Origin: Candidatus Binatia bacterium
Lineage (GTDB): Bacteria; Desulfobacterota; Binatia; HRBIN30
Direction of reading: 5' to 3'
DNA: 64,000 nt
Assembly (NCBI GenBank): GCA_023150935.1
Contig: JAKLJW010000023.1
Coordinates: 21,869-85,868, forward strand
Positions 43,314-51,544 of this stretch are shown here, piece after piece; position 1 is the stretch's first letter; the number at the start of each line of letters is the position of its first letter. A program made the position numbers and the translations under genes. A model generated the notes under the pieces. That model made no database searches. It was given only the letters and a program-made list of their open reading frames with translations, and was not told where the DNA came from.

Positions 43314-44099
43314 ATGCAGTTTACCGACATCCTCTTTGACAAGACCGACGGAGTCGCGTGGATCACTATCAACCGTCCTGACGTGCGCAACGCTTTCCGG
43401 GCCCGCACCGTCGACGAGATGATCGCCGCGTTCCGCGCCGCGTGGGGCGACCCCGATGTCGGTGTCGTCGTCCTGACTGGCGCGGGCGACAAGGCCTTCT
43501 GTTCGGGCGGCGACCTGCGCGACCGCAGCGCATCCGGTTACGGCGACCGGCCGGGAATCGGGCTCGACGTAGCGACTCTCCACGGTGTCATCCGCAACAT
43601 CCCCAAGCCGGTCATCGCCATGGTCAACGGCTTCGCTATCGGCGGCGGCCACGTGCTGCACGTCATCTGCGATCTGTCGATCGCCGCCGACAGCGCCGTC
43701 TTCGGCCAGGTCGGCCCCCGCGTCGGGAGCGTCGATCCCGGCTTCGGCACCGCGTATCTCGCCCGCATCATCGGCGAGAAAAAGGCCCGCGAGATCTGGT
43801 TTCTCTGCAAGCAGTACACCGCACAGCAGGCCCTCGAAATGGGGCTCGTCAACAAAGTCGTTCCCGCCACACAACTCCGCGCCGAGGTCGAACAGTGGTG
43901 CCGCGACCTCCTTGCCATGAGCCCGACTGCCCTCAAGCTGGCGAAGTACTCCTTCAACGCCGACACCGAGCACATCAACGGCATCACCGAGATGGGCTTC
44001 AGCGCCCTCGAGCTCTACTACCGCACTCCTGAAGCCCAGGAAGGCCGCAACGCCTTCATCGAGAAACGCAAGCCAGAGTTCCGGAAGTATGCCAGGTAA
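43314..44099 (+). CDS. crotonase-family enzyme, BadI/MenB type
   Basis: A 261-residue enoyl-CoA hydratase/isomerase superfamily protein. It starts [23 protein letters not shown] and ends [12 protein letters not shown]. The oxyanion hole is FCSGGD and [47 protein letters not shown] is the block shared by MenB and BadI (2-ketocyclohexanecarboxyl-CoA hydrolase). The GSVDPG and C-terminal RKPEFRKY resemble BadI as I recall it, suggesting ring cleavage in cyclohexane/benzoyl-CoA-type pathways rather than menaquinone synthesis. No other bad or men genes are nearby, so either is possible. AGGAGGTGAGC precedes ATG 43314. Confidence 0.87.
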   Translation: MQFTDILFDKTDGVAWITINRPDVRNAFRARTVDEMIAAFRAAWGDPDVGVVVLTGAGDKAFCSGGDLRDRSASGYGDRPGIGLDVATLHGVIRNIPKPVIAMVNGFAIGGGHVLHVICDLSIAADSAVFGQVGPRVGSVDPGFGTAYLARIIGEKKAREIWFLCKQYTAQQALEMGLVNKVVPATQLRAEVEQWCRDLLAMSPTALKLAKYSFNADTEHINGITEMGFSALELYYRTPEAQEGRNAFIEKRKPEFRKYAR

Positions 44100-44159
44100 A
44101 GGAACTGGCGGCAGGGCGTTCGGGGTCAGGCTCTCAGGGAGTCGTTACGCGGAACGGCG

Positions 44160-45305
44160 TCACTCCAGCACGACGAGATCGTTGCGGTGAATTACTTCCT
44201 CGGTGAGTTTGTAGCCGAGTACAGCTTCGATGCCGGCAGAGTGGACGCCTTTGATCCGGTCGATCTCATCGGCGCCGTAGTTAACGAGGCCGCGCGCGAA
44301 CTCGCGGCCTGACGGGTCGAGGCAACGGACACAATCGCCGCTGCCGAACCGACCTTCGACGTGCTTGAGGCCTTTGGCGAGCAGGCTGCGGCCGCGCTGG
44401 GTGATCGCCTCGTACGCTCCCTGATCGACGGTCAGGGAACCCACCGGCTTCAGTGTGTACGCGATCCAATGCTTCCGTCGGGCCAGTTTGTCGCCGGCCG
44501 GCAGGACGAGCGTGCCCACAACCTGGCGCGCCTCGAATACCGCCGGCAGCACGCCCGGGTGCAGGCCATCGGCGATGATGGTCGGAATGCCGGCGAGCGC
44601 CGCCTTGGTCGCCGCCGCCACCTTCGATGCCATACCGCCCGTCCCGAGCGGGCCCTGGCCGTCCATCGCGTACTTGCTCGCGGCGCGCGTCGGGTGCTCG
44701 ACCACGCGCACCAGCTCGGCGTCCGCGTGTACCCGCGGATTGCGCGTGTACAGGCCCTCGACGTCGCTCAACAACACCAGCAGATCGGCCTCGACCAGCC
44801 CGGCAATCAGGGCGGAGAGGTTGTCGTTGTCGCCGAAGTTCATCAGCTCGTCGACGACCACCGTATCGTTCTCGTTGGCGACCGGCACCACGCCTGCGGC
44901 GAACAAGGTCTCGATCGTGCGGCGCGCATTAAGATAGCGGCGACGGCTGGCAAGGTCTTCGTGGGTCAGCAGTATCTGCGCGACTCGCGTTCCGTGCGCA
45001 CCGAAGTACTCCACGTACAGCGCCATCAGATCGATCTGGCCGACCGCAGCCGCGGCCTGGCGTAGCGGGACCGTCCGGGGCCGGGTCGTCATACCGAGCC
45101 GCGTCATCCCGGCTGCAACCGCGCCCGAAGTCACGACCACCACATCGACGCCGTCGCCGCGCACCGCGCAGATCTCCCGACTGAGGTCGCGCAGGCGCCG
45201 ATGGTCGATACCGGCCGGCCCCGACAGGATGCTACTGCCGATCTTCACCACCGCGCGTCGCACCCGCCGCAACAGGCGCTGCTTGTGCCCGAGGTGATCC
45301 TTCAT
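44160..45305 (-). CDS. proB: glutamate 5-kinase
   Basis: A 381-residue amino-acid kinase with C-terminal PUA domain. AVVKIGSSIL opens the kinase; VTSGAVAAGM, NENDTV, FGDNDNLSALIAGLVEADLLVLLSD and GTGGMASKVAAA follow. The PUA part (about 280-375) includes RGRSLLAKGLKHVEGRF and FARGLVNYGADE. It phosphorylates glutamate in the first step of proline synthesis. Its ATG overlaps the obg stop by four bases; proA is not in the window. Confidence 0.94.
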   Translation of the reverse strand: MKDHLGHKQRLLRRVRRAVVKIGSSILSGPAGIDHRRLRDLSREICAVRGDGVDVVVVTSGAVAAGMTRLGMTTRPRTVPLRQAAAAVGQIDLMALYVEYFGAHGTRVAQILLTHEDLASRRRYLNARRTIETLFAAGVVPVANENDTVVVDELMNFGDNDNLSALIAGLVEADLLVLLSDVEGLYTRNPRVHADAELVRVVEHPTRAASKYAMDGQGPLGTGGMASKVAAATKAALAGIPTIIADGLHPGVLPAVFEARQVVGTLVLPAGDKLARRKHWIAYTLKPVGSLTVDQGAYEAITQRGRSLLAKGLKHVEGRFGSGDCVRCLDPSGREFARGLVNYGADEIDRIKGVHSAGIEAVLGYKLTEEVIHRNDLVVLE

Positions 45306-46375
45306 TCCCCGTTTCTTTCGGCCGCCAGATCCGGCGACCAGGGCACCGGCGCCGCGGCGGCATGGCGCTCGGCGCGCAACGTCCGTACCTGCCCGCCGAC
45401 GTCGCCCATTAGAGCGCCCACGCCAGCACCGGTCGCCGCGGAAATCCCGTGCAGCTCGATGCCGCGTGCCGCGAAGCGGCCCTGCAGCTCCGGAAACGCC
45501 CGGCGCGCCTCCGCCAGATCCAGCTTGTTGCCGACAACCACCTGCGGCTTGGCAGCGAGCGTCGCGTCGAAGGCGGCCAGTTCGTGGTTGATCGCGTCGT
45601 AATCGGCAAGCGGATCGCGTCCGCTCAGCCCGCTCACGTCGATCAGGTGAATCAGCATCGACGTCCGCGAAAGGTGGCGCAGGAACCGATGCCCCAACCC
45701 GAGGCCGCGGTGTGCCCCCTCGATCAGGCCAGGGATGTCGGCGAGCACGAAGCTGAACGTCTCGCCGGCACGGACCACACCGAGGTGCGGGACCAGAGTC
45801 GTGAAAGGGTAGTCGGCAATTCGTGGCCGCGCCGCCGAAACCCTGCTGATCAAGGTAGACTTGCCGGCATTCGGGTAGCCGACCAACCCGACGTCGGCCA
45901 TCAGGTGCAGTTCCAGCCGTAGACGCAAGTCCTCTCCCGGCGTTCCCGGCTGCGCATATCGTGGGGCCTGGTTGGTGGGCGTGGCGTAATGCATGTTGCC
46001 GCGCCCCCCCTTGCCGCCGCGAGCGACGACATATCGGCAGCGCGGCTCCGTCAGGTCGACAACCACCACGCCGTTTTCGGCATCGCGCACGATGGTACCC
46101 ACGGGAACCCGCACTTCGAGGTCGGTTCCGCGCTTGCCGAACTGGTGTTTGCCGCGACCGTGCTCTCCTCGCCCGGCCCGTAACAACGGCTGGAACTTGA
46201 AGTCGAGCAGTGTCGTCAACCCCGGGTCGGTCACGAGGACAACGTCACCGCCATCGCCTCCGTCGCCGCCGCTGGGGCCACCGTGCGGCCGGTACTTCTC
46301 GCGCAGGAACGCCACGCAGCCGCGCCCGCCGTCGCCCGCCCGAACGTGGACTACGGCTTCGTCAATGAATTTCAT
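45302..46375 (-). CDS. obg: Obg/CgtA GTPase
   Basis: A 357-residue ribosome-associated GTPase. The N-terminal glycine-rich Obg fold (VRAGDGGRGCVAFLREKYRPHGGPSGGDGG...) covers 1-158. The G domain (159-330) has GYPNAGKST (G1), DYPFTT (G2), ADIPGLIEGA (G3), NKLDL (G4) and SAATG (G5). It has no C-terminal OCT extension. It takes part in 50S maturation. It lies 99 bases downstream of rpmA and overlaps proB. Confidence 0.96.
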   Translation of the reverse strand: MKFIDEAVVHVRAGDGGRGCVAFLREKYRPHGGPSGGDGGDGGDVVLVTDPGLTTLLDFKFQPLLRAGRGEHGRGKHQFGKRGTDLEVRVPVGTIVRDAENGVVVVDLTEPRCRYVVARGGKGGRGNMHYATPTNQAPRYAQPGTPGEDLRLRLELHLMADVGLVGYPNAGKSTLISRVSAARPRIADYPFTTLVPHLGVVRAGETFSFVLADIPGLIEGAHRGLGLGHRFLRHLSRTSMLIHLIDVSGLSGRDPLADYDAINHELAAFDATLAAKPQVVVGNKLDLAEARRAFPELQGRFAARGIELHGISAATGAGVGALMGDVGGQVRTLRAERHAAAAPVPWSPDLAAERNGE

Positions 46376-46474
46376 CTGTATCGCCGGGCCGAGGGTAGCG
46401 AGGGACGCTACCGAATGAAAGCCGTGCGGTCGTCGCCCGAAGCCGACCGCAGCCGGAAAAGCGAATCTGGTCGC

Positions 46475-46729
46475 TCAGGACGGAAAGATGTGCACCTGTT
46501 TCCTGTCCTTGCCCACACGCTCGTACCTTACGATGCCGTCGATCAGCGCGAACAACGTGAAGTCGCGACCCATGCCGACGTTCTTACCCGGGTGTATGCG
46601 CGTGCCCAACTGGCGGACCAGGATGTTGCCGGCCCGCGCGAACTGCCCGGCGAACACCTTCACTCCACGCCGCTGGCCGTTGCTGTCGCGGCCGTTGCGC
46701 GTGCTCCCCTGCCCCTTTTTATGAGCCAT
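46475..46729 (-). CDS. rpmA: 50S ribosomal protein L27
   Basis: An 84-residue L27: [18 protein letters not shown] at the start, then [24 protein letters not shown] and [12 protein letters not shown]. It has no N-terminal extension requiring processing. Its ATG overlaps rplU by 11 bases. It reaches the peptidyl-transferase centre with its N-terminal tail. Confidence 0.98.
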   Translation of the reverse strand: MAHKKGQGSTRNGRDSNGQRRGVKVFAGQFARAGNILVRQLGTRIHPGKNVGMGRDFTLFALIDGIVRYERVGKDRKQVHIFPS

Positions 46730-47054
46730 GGGCTTCCCCTCCGCTCTCGATGGCAGTCACACGGACATCTGTAAACAGCTGACGATGACCGCGATGGCGG
46801 CGGTAGTTCTTGCGCCGCTTCTTCTTGAAAACCAATATCTTCTTGGCTTTTCCCTGTTGCACAACCCGCCCCGTGACACGGGCCCCCGCCAGAAGCGGCT
46901 TGCCGACCCGCACCGCGCCTGCGTCCGCGGTCATCAGGACATCCGTGAACTCGATGTCGCTCCCCGGGTCACCCCCGATCTTCTCTACCCGAATGAGATC
47001 GCCGGGAGCGACGCGATACTGCTTGCCGCCGGTGCGAATGACTGCGTAGCTCAT
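46719..47054 (-). CDS. rplU: 50S ribosomal protein L21
   Basis: A 111-residue L21: [19 protein letters not shown], then [22 protein letters not shown] near the C-terminus, the rRNA-binding loop. The usual length is about 103, so an extra C-terminal eight residues ([10 protein letters not shown]) are unusual but minor; they overlap the rpmA start. AGGAG lies eight bases before ATG 47054. It is the first gene of rplU-rpmA-obg-proB. Confidence 0.98.
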   Translation of the reverse strand: MSYAVIRTGGKQYRVAPGDLIRVEKIGGDPGSDIEFTDVLMTADAGAVRVGKPLLAGARVTGRVVQQGKAKKILVFKKKRRKNYRRHRGHRQLFTDVRVTAIESGGEAHGS

Positions 47055-47080
47055 TAATCGTCTCCTGACGTGAATTCAGG

Positions 47081-47109
47081 TGCTTAGAAAAACCCCTCAC
47101 CCTTGTCAA
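47081..47109 (-). promoter_or_regulatory. probable promoter of rplU-rpmA-obg-proB
   Basis: On the minus strand TTGACA (47109-47104), 17 bases, then TAAGCA (47086-47081). The -35 is perfect and the -10 weak. Transcription would start near 47074, leaving a short leader with AGGAG before rplU. Confidence 0.45.
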
Positions 47110-47139
47110 CGCCGGGCGTCATGCGTATGCCAACGTTCC

Positions 47140-48219
47140 ATGACCGCGCTGGTCCGTTGGCCCCGCCGGCGCCGTCCGGTACCCGAATCATGGCCACCCG
47201 TGGTGTTTCGGTGGGACCTGGACAAGACTTACCTCAAGAGCGACTTCGACTCGCTGCGGGGACTCGTACGCATCCCGTTCGAAAAGGCCGAGAACAAGGT
47301 GGCGGTGCCGGGGGTCGTGCCGCTCATCCGCGGCTTGCGCCGCCTCGCCACCGAACGCGGGCAAGACATCCGCATCCTCTTCCTGTCCGCCAGTCCGCCG
47401 CAGATCGCCAGGTCGATCAAAGCGAAGCTAAAACTCGACGGTATCGAGTACGACGGCATCGTGTTCAAGAACCAGCTCCACCACATCGTGCGCGGACGGT
47501 TCCGCAACCTGCGCGAGCAGGTCGGTTACAAGCTCACCGAACTGCTGAAGAGCCGGCCGCAGATGCCCGCGGGGTCGCGGGAGATCCTCTTCGGGGACGA
47601 TTGGGAGTCCGATCCGATCATATACTCGTTGTACGCGGACATCGCGGCGGGACGCATCGAGGCCGCCGAGATCGCACCGGTGTTGCACACCATCGGGGTC
47701 GACCTGCGCCTGATCGACGAGATCGGAAAGCGCACCGCCGCCGTCGACCGCGCGGAGATCGTCGGGCGCATCTTCATCAACCTCGAACGACGCACGCCGC
47801 CGAGGATGTTCAGCTCGTTCGGTGCCCGACTCGTACCGGCGTTCAACTACTTCCAGACCGCGGTATGCCTGTACGAGATGGGTCACTTGACCCTGCCCGC
47901 GGTCGCCGAGGTTGCGACCGAGATCATCGAGGACGCCGGCCACACGCCGCAGCGCCTGAGCAACTCCCTGGCCAACATCGTGCGCCGCGGGCACATCCGG
48001 CCCGCCAGCGCGGCATCGGTTCGTGCCACCCTGCAGCCCATAGGCCTCCTCGCCAGTCGCCGGCGCGCCGGATCGCGGGCTTTTTGGCGGCGCCTCCGCA
48101 AACGGCTCTTTTCCCGGCCTGACGACCGCCGCATGGCGGCGCTCCCCCCATCTACGGCAATCGACTACGCCGCTCTGGTCGCAAACTGGCGCGCCGCACG
48201 GCAGGAGAGAACGGCATGA
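47140..48219 (+). CDS. DUF2183 (App1-like) phosphatase-domain protein
   Basis: A protein of about 359 residues. VVFRWDLDKTYLKSDF carries the HAD-like D-x-D-x-T motif that defines DUF2183, the catalytic domain of yeast App1 phosphatidate phosphatase; FLSASPPQI and FGDDWESDPIIY are later active-site blocks. A helical region follows, and the last 60 residues are basic. It probably dephosphorylates a lipid or similar phosphate. The start is unclear: ATG 47140 has no evident Shine-Dalgarno site, and a GTG at 47080 is possible. It overlaps cutA by four bases. Confidence 0.82.
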   Translation: MTALVRWPRRRRPVPESWPPVVFRWDLDKTYLKSDFDSLRGLVRIPFEKAENKVAVPGVVPLIRGLRRLATERGQDIRILFLSASPPQIARSIKAKLKLDGIEYDGIVFKNQLHHIVRGRFRNLREQVGYKLTELLKSRPQMPAGSREILFGDDWESDPIIYSLYADIAAGRIEAAEIAPVLHTIGVDLRLIDEIGKRTAAVDRAEIVGRIFINLERRTPPRMFSSFGARLVPAFNYFQTAVCLYEMGHLTLPAVAEVATEIIEDAGHTPQRLSNSLANIVRRGHIRPASAASVRATLQPIGLLASRRRAGSRAFWRRLRKRLFSRPDDRRMAALPPSTAIDYAALVANWRAARQERTA

Positions 48220-48545
48220 CCGACTGCATTGTGGTTCTCGTTACCGTTGGAACGGCAGAAGACGGCACCCGCATGGCGCGCGCTCTTGTCGACGACCGGC
48301 TCGCCGCCTGCGTCAACGTCGTGGGCCCCATCCGCTCGATCTACCGTTGGGACGGACAGGTTTGCGACGATGCCGAGCACCTGTTGGTGATCAAGACCCG
48401 CGCGGCGCTCTTTGCTGCCACCACCGCCCGCATCCGGGCAATGCACCCATACGAAACGCCCGAGATCGTCGCGCTACCGATTACGGACGGATCGGAGCCT
48501 TATTTGGCATGGCTCCGCGGGGCCACGCCGGCCGCAGTCGACTGA
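48216..48545 (+). CDS. cutA: CutA1 divalent-cation tolerance protein
   Basis: A 109-residue CutA: VVLVTVGTAEDGTRMARALVDDRLAACVNVVGPIRSIYRWDGQV, then HLLVIKTRAALF and the hallmark HPYETPEIVALPI, ending YLAWL. It forms a PII-like trimer. Its ATG overlaps the DUF2183 gene stop by four bases. Confidence 0.95.
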   Translation: MTDCIVVLVTVGTAEDGTRMARALVDDRLAACVNVVGPIRSIYRWDGQVCDDAEHLLVIKTRAALFAATTARIRAMHPYETPEIVALPITDGSEPYLAWLRGATPAAVD

Positions 48546-48630
48546 TCCCCGCGACGGCGATCGCCGCGTGGCCGCCGCCCTCGTCCGGAAACCTTCCATC
48601 CCGCGCGGATCGGCCTGGCTGAGGGAACTG

Positions 48631-48658
48631 CGTGTCCTTCCGGCAGAGATGCGAAGCG
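48631..48658 (+). repeat. left inverted repeat of the DruA-like element
   Basis: CGTGTCCTTCCGGCA (48631-48645) is identical to the reverse complement of 50388-50402; the next 13 bases share TGCG and CG at the same distance from the end. It lies 36 bases beyond the stop of the 104-codon gene. Confidence 0.7.
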
Positions 48659-48693
48659 CAATTTTATCGAGGGGATTTCCGGGCGCGTAGCAC

Positions 48694-49008
48694 TCAGCCA
48701 GCGGGCACTGCGTCATTGACGCGACGCCGGGCGAGGCTGGCCAGGGTTTCGCGATAGTTCCAGGGCATCCAGAGGCCGGGTTGATCCTCGAGGTGGTCGG
48801 CGTTGTTCAGCAGGGAGTTGACGTAGTCGAAGGGGTCGGCGCCGATCAGTTCGGCGGTCAGCTCCGCCAGGGTGCCGATCGCCGATCGCCACAGCTCGCT
48901 CTCTTCCTCGCCGATCGGTGCGACCCTCCACCGGTCGACGATCGCCGCCAGCGTCGCGACATCGACGTCGAGACGCTGGCGCCTGGCCCGCTGGCGCCGA
49001 GCGCTCAT
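48694..49008 (-). CDS. 104-residue protein of the DruA-like element
   Basis: An acidic-to-neutral 104-residue protein, unknown to me. After a basic start (SARRQRARRQR) it is helical: VATLAAIVDRWRV, WRSAIGTLAELTAELIGADPFDYVNSLLNNADHLEDQ, then PWNYRETLASLARRR. It could bind nucleic acid with its Arg-rich N-terminus. Its ATG overlaps the DruA-like gene stop by four bases, so the two are translated together and likely act together. Confidence 0.6.
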   Translation of the reverse strand: MSARRQRARRQRLDVDVATLAAIVDRWRVAPIGEEESELWRSAIGTLAELTAELIGADPFDYVNSLLNNADHLEDQPGLWMPWNYRETLASLARRRVNDAVPAG

Positions 49009-49886
49009 CGGCCCGCACACAGCCGCCGGCGGTAGTCGCGCACCAGCGGGTAGCCCAGCACGTCCTTGAGCGAGCGATTCGGCCGCTTCGATTGCGAGTC
49101 CTTGCCCCGGCCGGTCGTGCGACCCAGATACCGCCAGTTCGCCGCCCGGTAGCACGTCCCCGCAAAGCGGGGGGCGTCGACGAAGGTCTCGGCGAAGTAC
49201 ACCGGGTGGCCGTAGATCCGCTCCCACTCGGCGGGCAGCATGCGCACCATGCGCCCGAGCAGGTGCGAGGCCAGGTGCACCACGTCCATCCACGGCACAA
49301 TCAGAAAGCGCGGGTTGTAGGCGACCAGATGGATGTTGCGCCGCCGCTCGGCCGCGCTCCAGCCGATGTGGCGGTCGCGCGGCCCGAGGTGGCGCGGCGC
49401 GGAACTCCACGCCAGGCACGCCACCGGCCGCTCGCCCGCATACACCAGGTACTTCAGCTGCTCGCCCACCGGCTGCGTGTAGCCCAGGTAGTGATGGGTC
49501 TCGATCAACCCGTTGAACAGTGCCTCGGCGGGGCTGCGCCGCACCTGGCGAAACTCCAGCGGCCCCAGCTCCGCAATCGTGCAGCGGATCGGGCTCTGCT
49601 CGATGTCGCTCACAACACTCGGGCGCGCACGGCGTGCCAGCGGGTTCGGCGGCCGGCGGCGCACCGGCGGCAGCTCGATGTGGCCCGCGCGGTGGAGCGC
49701 CAGCATCAGCGAGCGACACACCATGTCGCGCGGCCTACCGTTGGGCTGGGTCCACCCCCACACCTCGCACAGCTTCTTCGACAGCCCGCGGCGGCTCTGC
49801 TCGGGGTGGGACGCGATCAGCTCGCGGATCTGTGCGACGTCGCCGTCACTGACGACGCGGCCGCGGTACGTGAGCATCGTTGCCAT
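49005..49886 (-). CDS. DruA-like DUF4338 protein
   Basis: A 293-residue protein with the DUF4338 pattern of the Druantia anti-phage protein DruA: ETHHYLGYTQPVGEQLKYLVY, then LAWSSAPRHLGPRDRHIGW, N-I-H-L-V-A-Y-N-P-R-F-L-I-V-P, YFAETFVD and GTCYRAANWRYLGRTTGRG. The first 90 residues are helical with an HTH-like segment (SRRGLSKKLCEVWGW). No DruE helicase or other Druantia genes are present. It is encoded in a three-gene operon inside inverted repeats. Starts at ATG 49886 or 49877 are equivalent. Function inferred: nucleic-acid enzyme of the mobile element, or stand-alone defence. Confidence 0.83.
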   Translation of the reverse strand: MATMLTYRGRVVSDGDVAQIRELIASHPEQSRRGLSKKLCEVWGWTQPNGRPRDMVCRSLMLALHRAGHIELPPVRRRPPNPLARRARPSVVSDIEQSPIRCTIAELGPLEFRQVRRSPAEALFNGLIETHHYLGYTQPVGEQLKYLVYAGERPVACLAWSSAPRHLGPRDRHIGWSAAERRRNIHLVAYNPRFLIVPWMDVVHLASHLLGRMVRMLPAEWERIYGHPVYFAETFVDAPRFAGTCYRAANWRYLGRTTGRGKDSQSKRPNRSLKDVLGYPLVRDYRRRLCAGR

Positions 49887-49935
49887 GGCCCGGTGTCGTA
49901 CCACCGCCGGCCGTGGAACGTAAGGACGCCGACGC

Positions 49936-50325
49936 TTACACTGCGCGATCCCCGATCCGACGCCATGGCTCGGCTCCGCGCACCCCGCGCGGGTCCCCAC
50001 CGCTCAGCAGCACCGCCACCTCGTGCGCCTCCAGCGGCCGCGCCCGCCCGATGTCGATCTCGACGAACTCCGCCCTTCGGCGCTGCCCTCGCTCGCTCCT
50101 GCGGCGACTTTGACCTGCCTCGTCCGTGCGTTGCTTGAGCGCCTGGTAGCTCAGCCCAAGCTCGTTGGCGATCCGGTAGGCGCCGCGATCATGTGCAAGC
50201 TCCACGGCCGCGCCCCAAAGCTCCTCGGGCATGCGCTTTCCCGGCCGGCCCGCTTTACGCCACCGCTCGATCCGCCCTCGCAACGCTTCCGCCCCGACCG
50301 CTCGGCCGCCTCTTCGTCGTGCCAT
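49936..50325 (-). CDS. HTH protein of the DruA-like element
   Basis: A 129-residue protein. The N-terminal half resembles transposon-encoded HTH accessory proteins: RIERWRKAGRPGKRMPEELWGAAVELAHDRGAYRIANELGLSYQALKQRTDEAG. The C-terminal part (EFVEIDIGRARPLEAHEVAV...) is strand-like, and the last 30 residues look noncanonical. Its stop is 49 bases before the DruA-like gene, and its start is 50 bases inside the right inverted repeat, as expected for a protein that recognises the element ends. Confidence 0.65.
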   Translation of the reverse strand: MARRRGGRAVGAEALRGRIERWRKAGRPGKRMPEELWGAAVELAHDRGAYRIANELGLSYQALKQRTDEAGQSRRRSERGQRRRAEFVEIDIGRARPLEAHEVAVLLSGGDPRGVRGAEPWRRIGDRAV

Positions 50326-50374
50326 CGCTTCGCCTCCTCGTCTGCCGACGAGGATACGGCCGGGAGCGCGGAGC

Positions 50375-50402
50375 CGTCACGCACGCTTGCCGGAAGGACA
50401 CG
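50375..50402 (-). repeat. right inverted repeat of the DruA-like element
   Basis: TGCCGGAAGGACACG (50388-50402) is the exact complement of the left repeat; the 13 bases further inside share six positions with the left copy. The promoter of the HTH gene probably lies in or next to this repeat. Confidence 0.7.
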
Positions 50403-50520
50403 GAAAGCATCCAGCAATCATGGCCATTCCAGGTTCTGTGCTGGGCCGCGGGTACGAGCATCGGTTCCCTCCTGCGCAACGTCTCTCTGCAAATCGACTC
50501 GGAGCAAAGCTAACGCCAAT

Positions 50521-50560
50521 GCGTCTGCCGCGCGCGTCTTTCTGCGCGTCGGCAGGACGC
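50521..50560. repeat. 40-base near-perfect hairpin
   Basis: GCGTCTGCCGCGCGCG pairs with CGCGTCGGCAGGACGC across a short TCTTTCTG loop, with one bulge and one mismatch. It lies between the right end of the DruA-like element and the toxin gene stop. It could be a bidirectional terminator or a REP-like sequence; there is no T run. Confidence 0.45.
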
Positions 50561-50589
50561 AACTGTTCGGCATGTCGCGAGGTGGACGA

Positions 50590-50883
50590 TCACTTCCGAC
50601 GCAGCCAGTAGAATGGTTGTCGGTGATGATGTGCGACGGCCAGGATGCGGATCGCGATTGGCGTAACCGAGTAGTAGATCGTGTACGGAAATCCAGACAG
50701 CACCTTCGACCGGATCCTGCCTCTGGTGACGAACCCCGATTCAGGGAAGTTCCGGATCTGCGAAGCGGCGGCCTCAAATGTCGCGATGAAACGAAGGTGT
50801 GCACCACGTTCTCCCGCTGCGCACTCTGCGACTGCCGCTACATACTCCTGCTCGGCAAGCGGGTTGAACGTGAAGTCGAGCAT
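50590..50883 (-). CDS. RelE/ParE-superfamily toxin
   Basis: A 97-residue protein of the ParE/RelE fold: FTFNPLAEQEYVAAVAECAAG (first helices), FPESGFVTRGRIRSKVLSGFPYTIYYSVTPIAIRILAVAHHHRQPFYW (strands ending in the A-x-x-H-x-x-R-x-P motif). Such toxins attack gyrase or ribosome-bound mRNA. Its ATG shares one base with the antitoxin stop. The frame from 50988 is only antisense overlap. Confidence 0.87.
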   Translation of the reverse strand: MLDFTFNPLAEQEYVAAVAECAAGERGAHLRFIATFEAAASQIRNFPESGFVTRGRIRSKVLSGFPYTIYYSVTPIAIRILAVAHHHRQPFYWLRRK

Positions 50884-51113
50884 CAGCGGTACTTCGACCG
50901 CACTCGGCCGAGCACTTCGTCGCCGGGAATACAAACAGCAACGCCCTCGTCCATTTCCGCATCCCGACGTTCCGCCTCGTCGATCCATAAGCCGCGAATC
51001 ACTTCGGGATCTTCCGATTCGAGACTGCGCACGAGAGCGTGTGCGATCCGGAGGCGTGCTTCCGGCGCGAGATCCAATGCGGCAGTCTCGATTTCGTCAG
51101 GTTGCGCCTTCAT
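50883..51113 (-). CDS. addiction-module antitoxin (Unstab_antitox-like)
   Basis: A 76-residue acidic protein: EIETAALDLAPEARLRIAHALVRSLES, then VIRGLWIDEAERRDAEMDEG and V-C-I-P-G-D-E-V-L-G-R-V. This is the pattern of the 70-75-residue addiction-module component family (L-x-x-x-E-R-x-x-L-A-x-x-L-x-x-S-L) that pairs with ParE-like toxins. AAGGGAG precedes ATG 51113 by nine bases. It is followed with a one-base overlap by the toxin gene. Confidence 0.85.
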   Translation of the reverse strand: MKAQPDEIETAALDLAPEARLRIAHALVRSLESEDPEVIRGLWIDEAERRDAEMDEGVAVCIPGDEVLGRVRSKYR

Positions 51114-51544
51114 GTGGGTACTCCCTTGAAGAACAGTACGCCTGCCTGTCGGTCGGAGCAAGCAGAAGCCGCGACACCACAAGCAGCCGAACGCTGTAGT
51201 TCGGCCCGCGAAATGCGCGCGATTCGCTGTGACGTCGAAGACTCCAATCCACAACTGTCCGATAACGGACCTTGCGTCGCCTAGTTCGCCGCCTTCTGCT
51301 TCGTCTTCGCGATGATCGTGAGGTACGCCATCGACGTGGGCGGCATGTTGGTGTTGTCCGCCAGGAAAGCCGTGCACATGATTTTCTTCGACGTAGCGAG
51401 GATCCGCGCCGATCCATGGCTCATGAGACCGAGGTTGAGGTCGACTTGCGCGCTGAGACCACTATTATGACCATCAGAGCGAGGTCGACCGAGACATAGC
51501 GGCCAACACCGAGAGCAGCATGCGTTCGCAGTTGGGGGCTGAGT
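51114..51544. other. 431-base region with one degraded reading frame
   Basis: Most of this stretch holds nothing I recognise. On the minus strand 51281-51424 there is a short protein-like frame (next entry). No DUF433 or other antitoxin gene, normally found just upstream of DUF5615 toxins, is visible before 51545. Confidence 0.45.
51281..51424 (-). pseudogene. possible C-terminal fragment of an exported protein
   Basis: A 47-codon frame ending TAG at 51281. It reads MSHGSARILATSKKIMCTAF, then LADNTNMPPTSMAYLTI and K-T-K-Q-K-A-A-N, which looks like the last strands of a secreted beta-sandwich protein (A-x-A-T-S-K-K-x-x-C-T-A-F). The in-frame sequence further upstream stops looking like protein within about 10-20 codons and has no ribosome-binding site, so it is probably a truncated relic. 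Confidence 0.35.

Larger units (their letters stand above)
48631..50402. mobile_element. 1.77-kb inverted-repeat-bounded element carrying HTH, DruA-like and 104-codon genes
   Basis: The segment is bounded by CGTGTCCTTCCGGCA (48631-48645) and its exact reverse complement (50388-50402). Further inside, 13 more positions agree at six places (21 of 28 overall). Three genes, all minus strand and closely spaced, fill the interval: HTH (50325), DruA/DUF4338 (49886) and a 104-codon gene ending at 48694, 36 bases from the left repeat. No IS transposase of a family I know is present. The outer two CG pairs could be repeat or a 2-base target duplication. If mobile, a DUF4338 protein or the HTH protein must supply the activity. 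Confidence 0.65.

Noticed and set aside
48631..48632. A definite 2-base (CG) target duplication for the DruA-like element
   Set aside because: CG is self-complementary, so the same bases may be part of the inverted repeat; sequence alone cannot decide.
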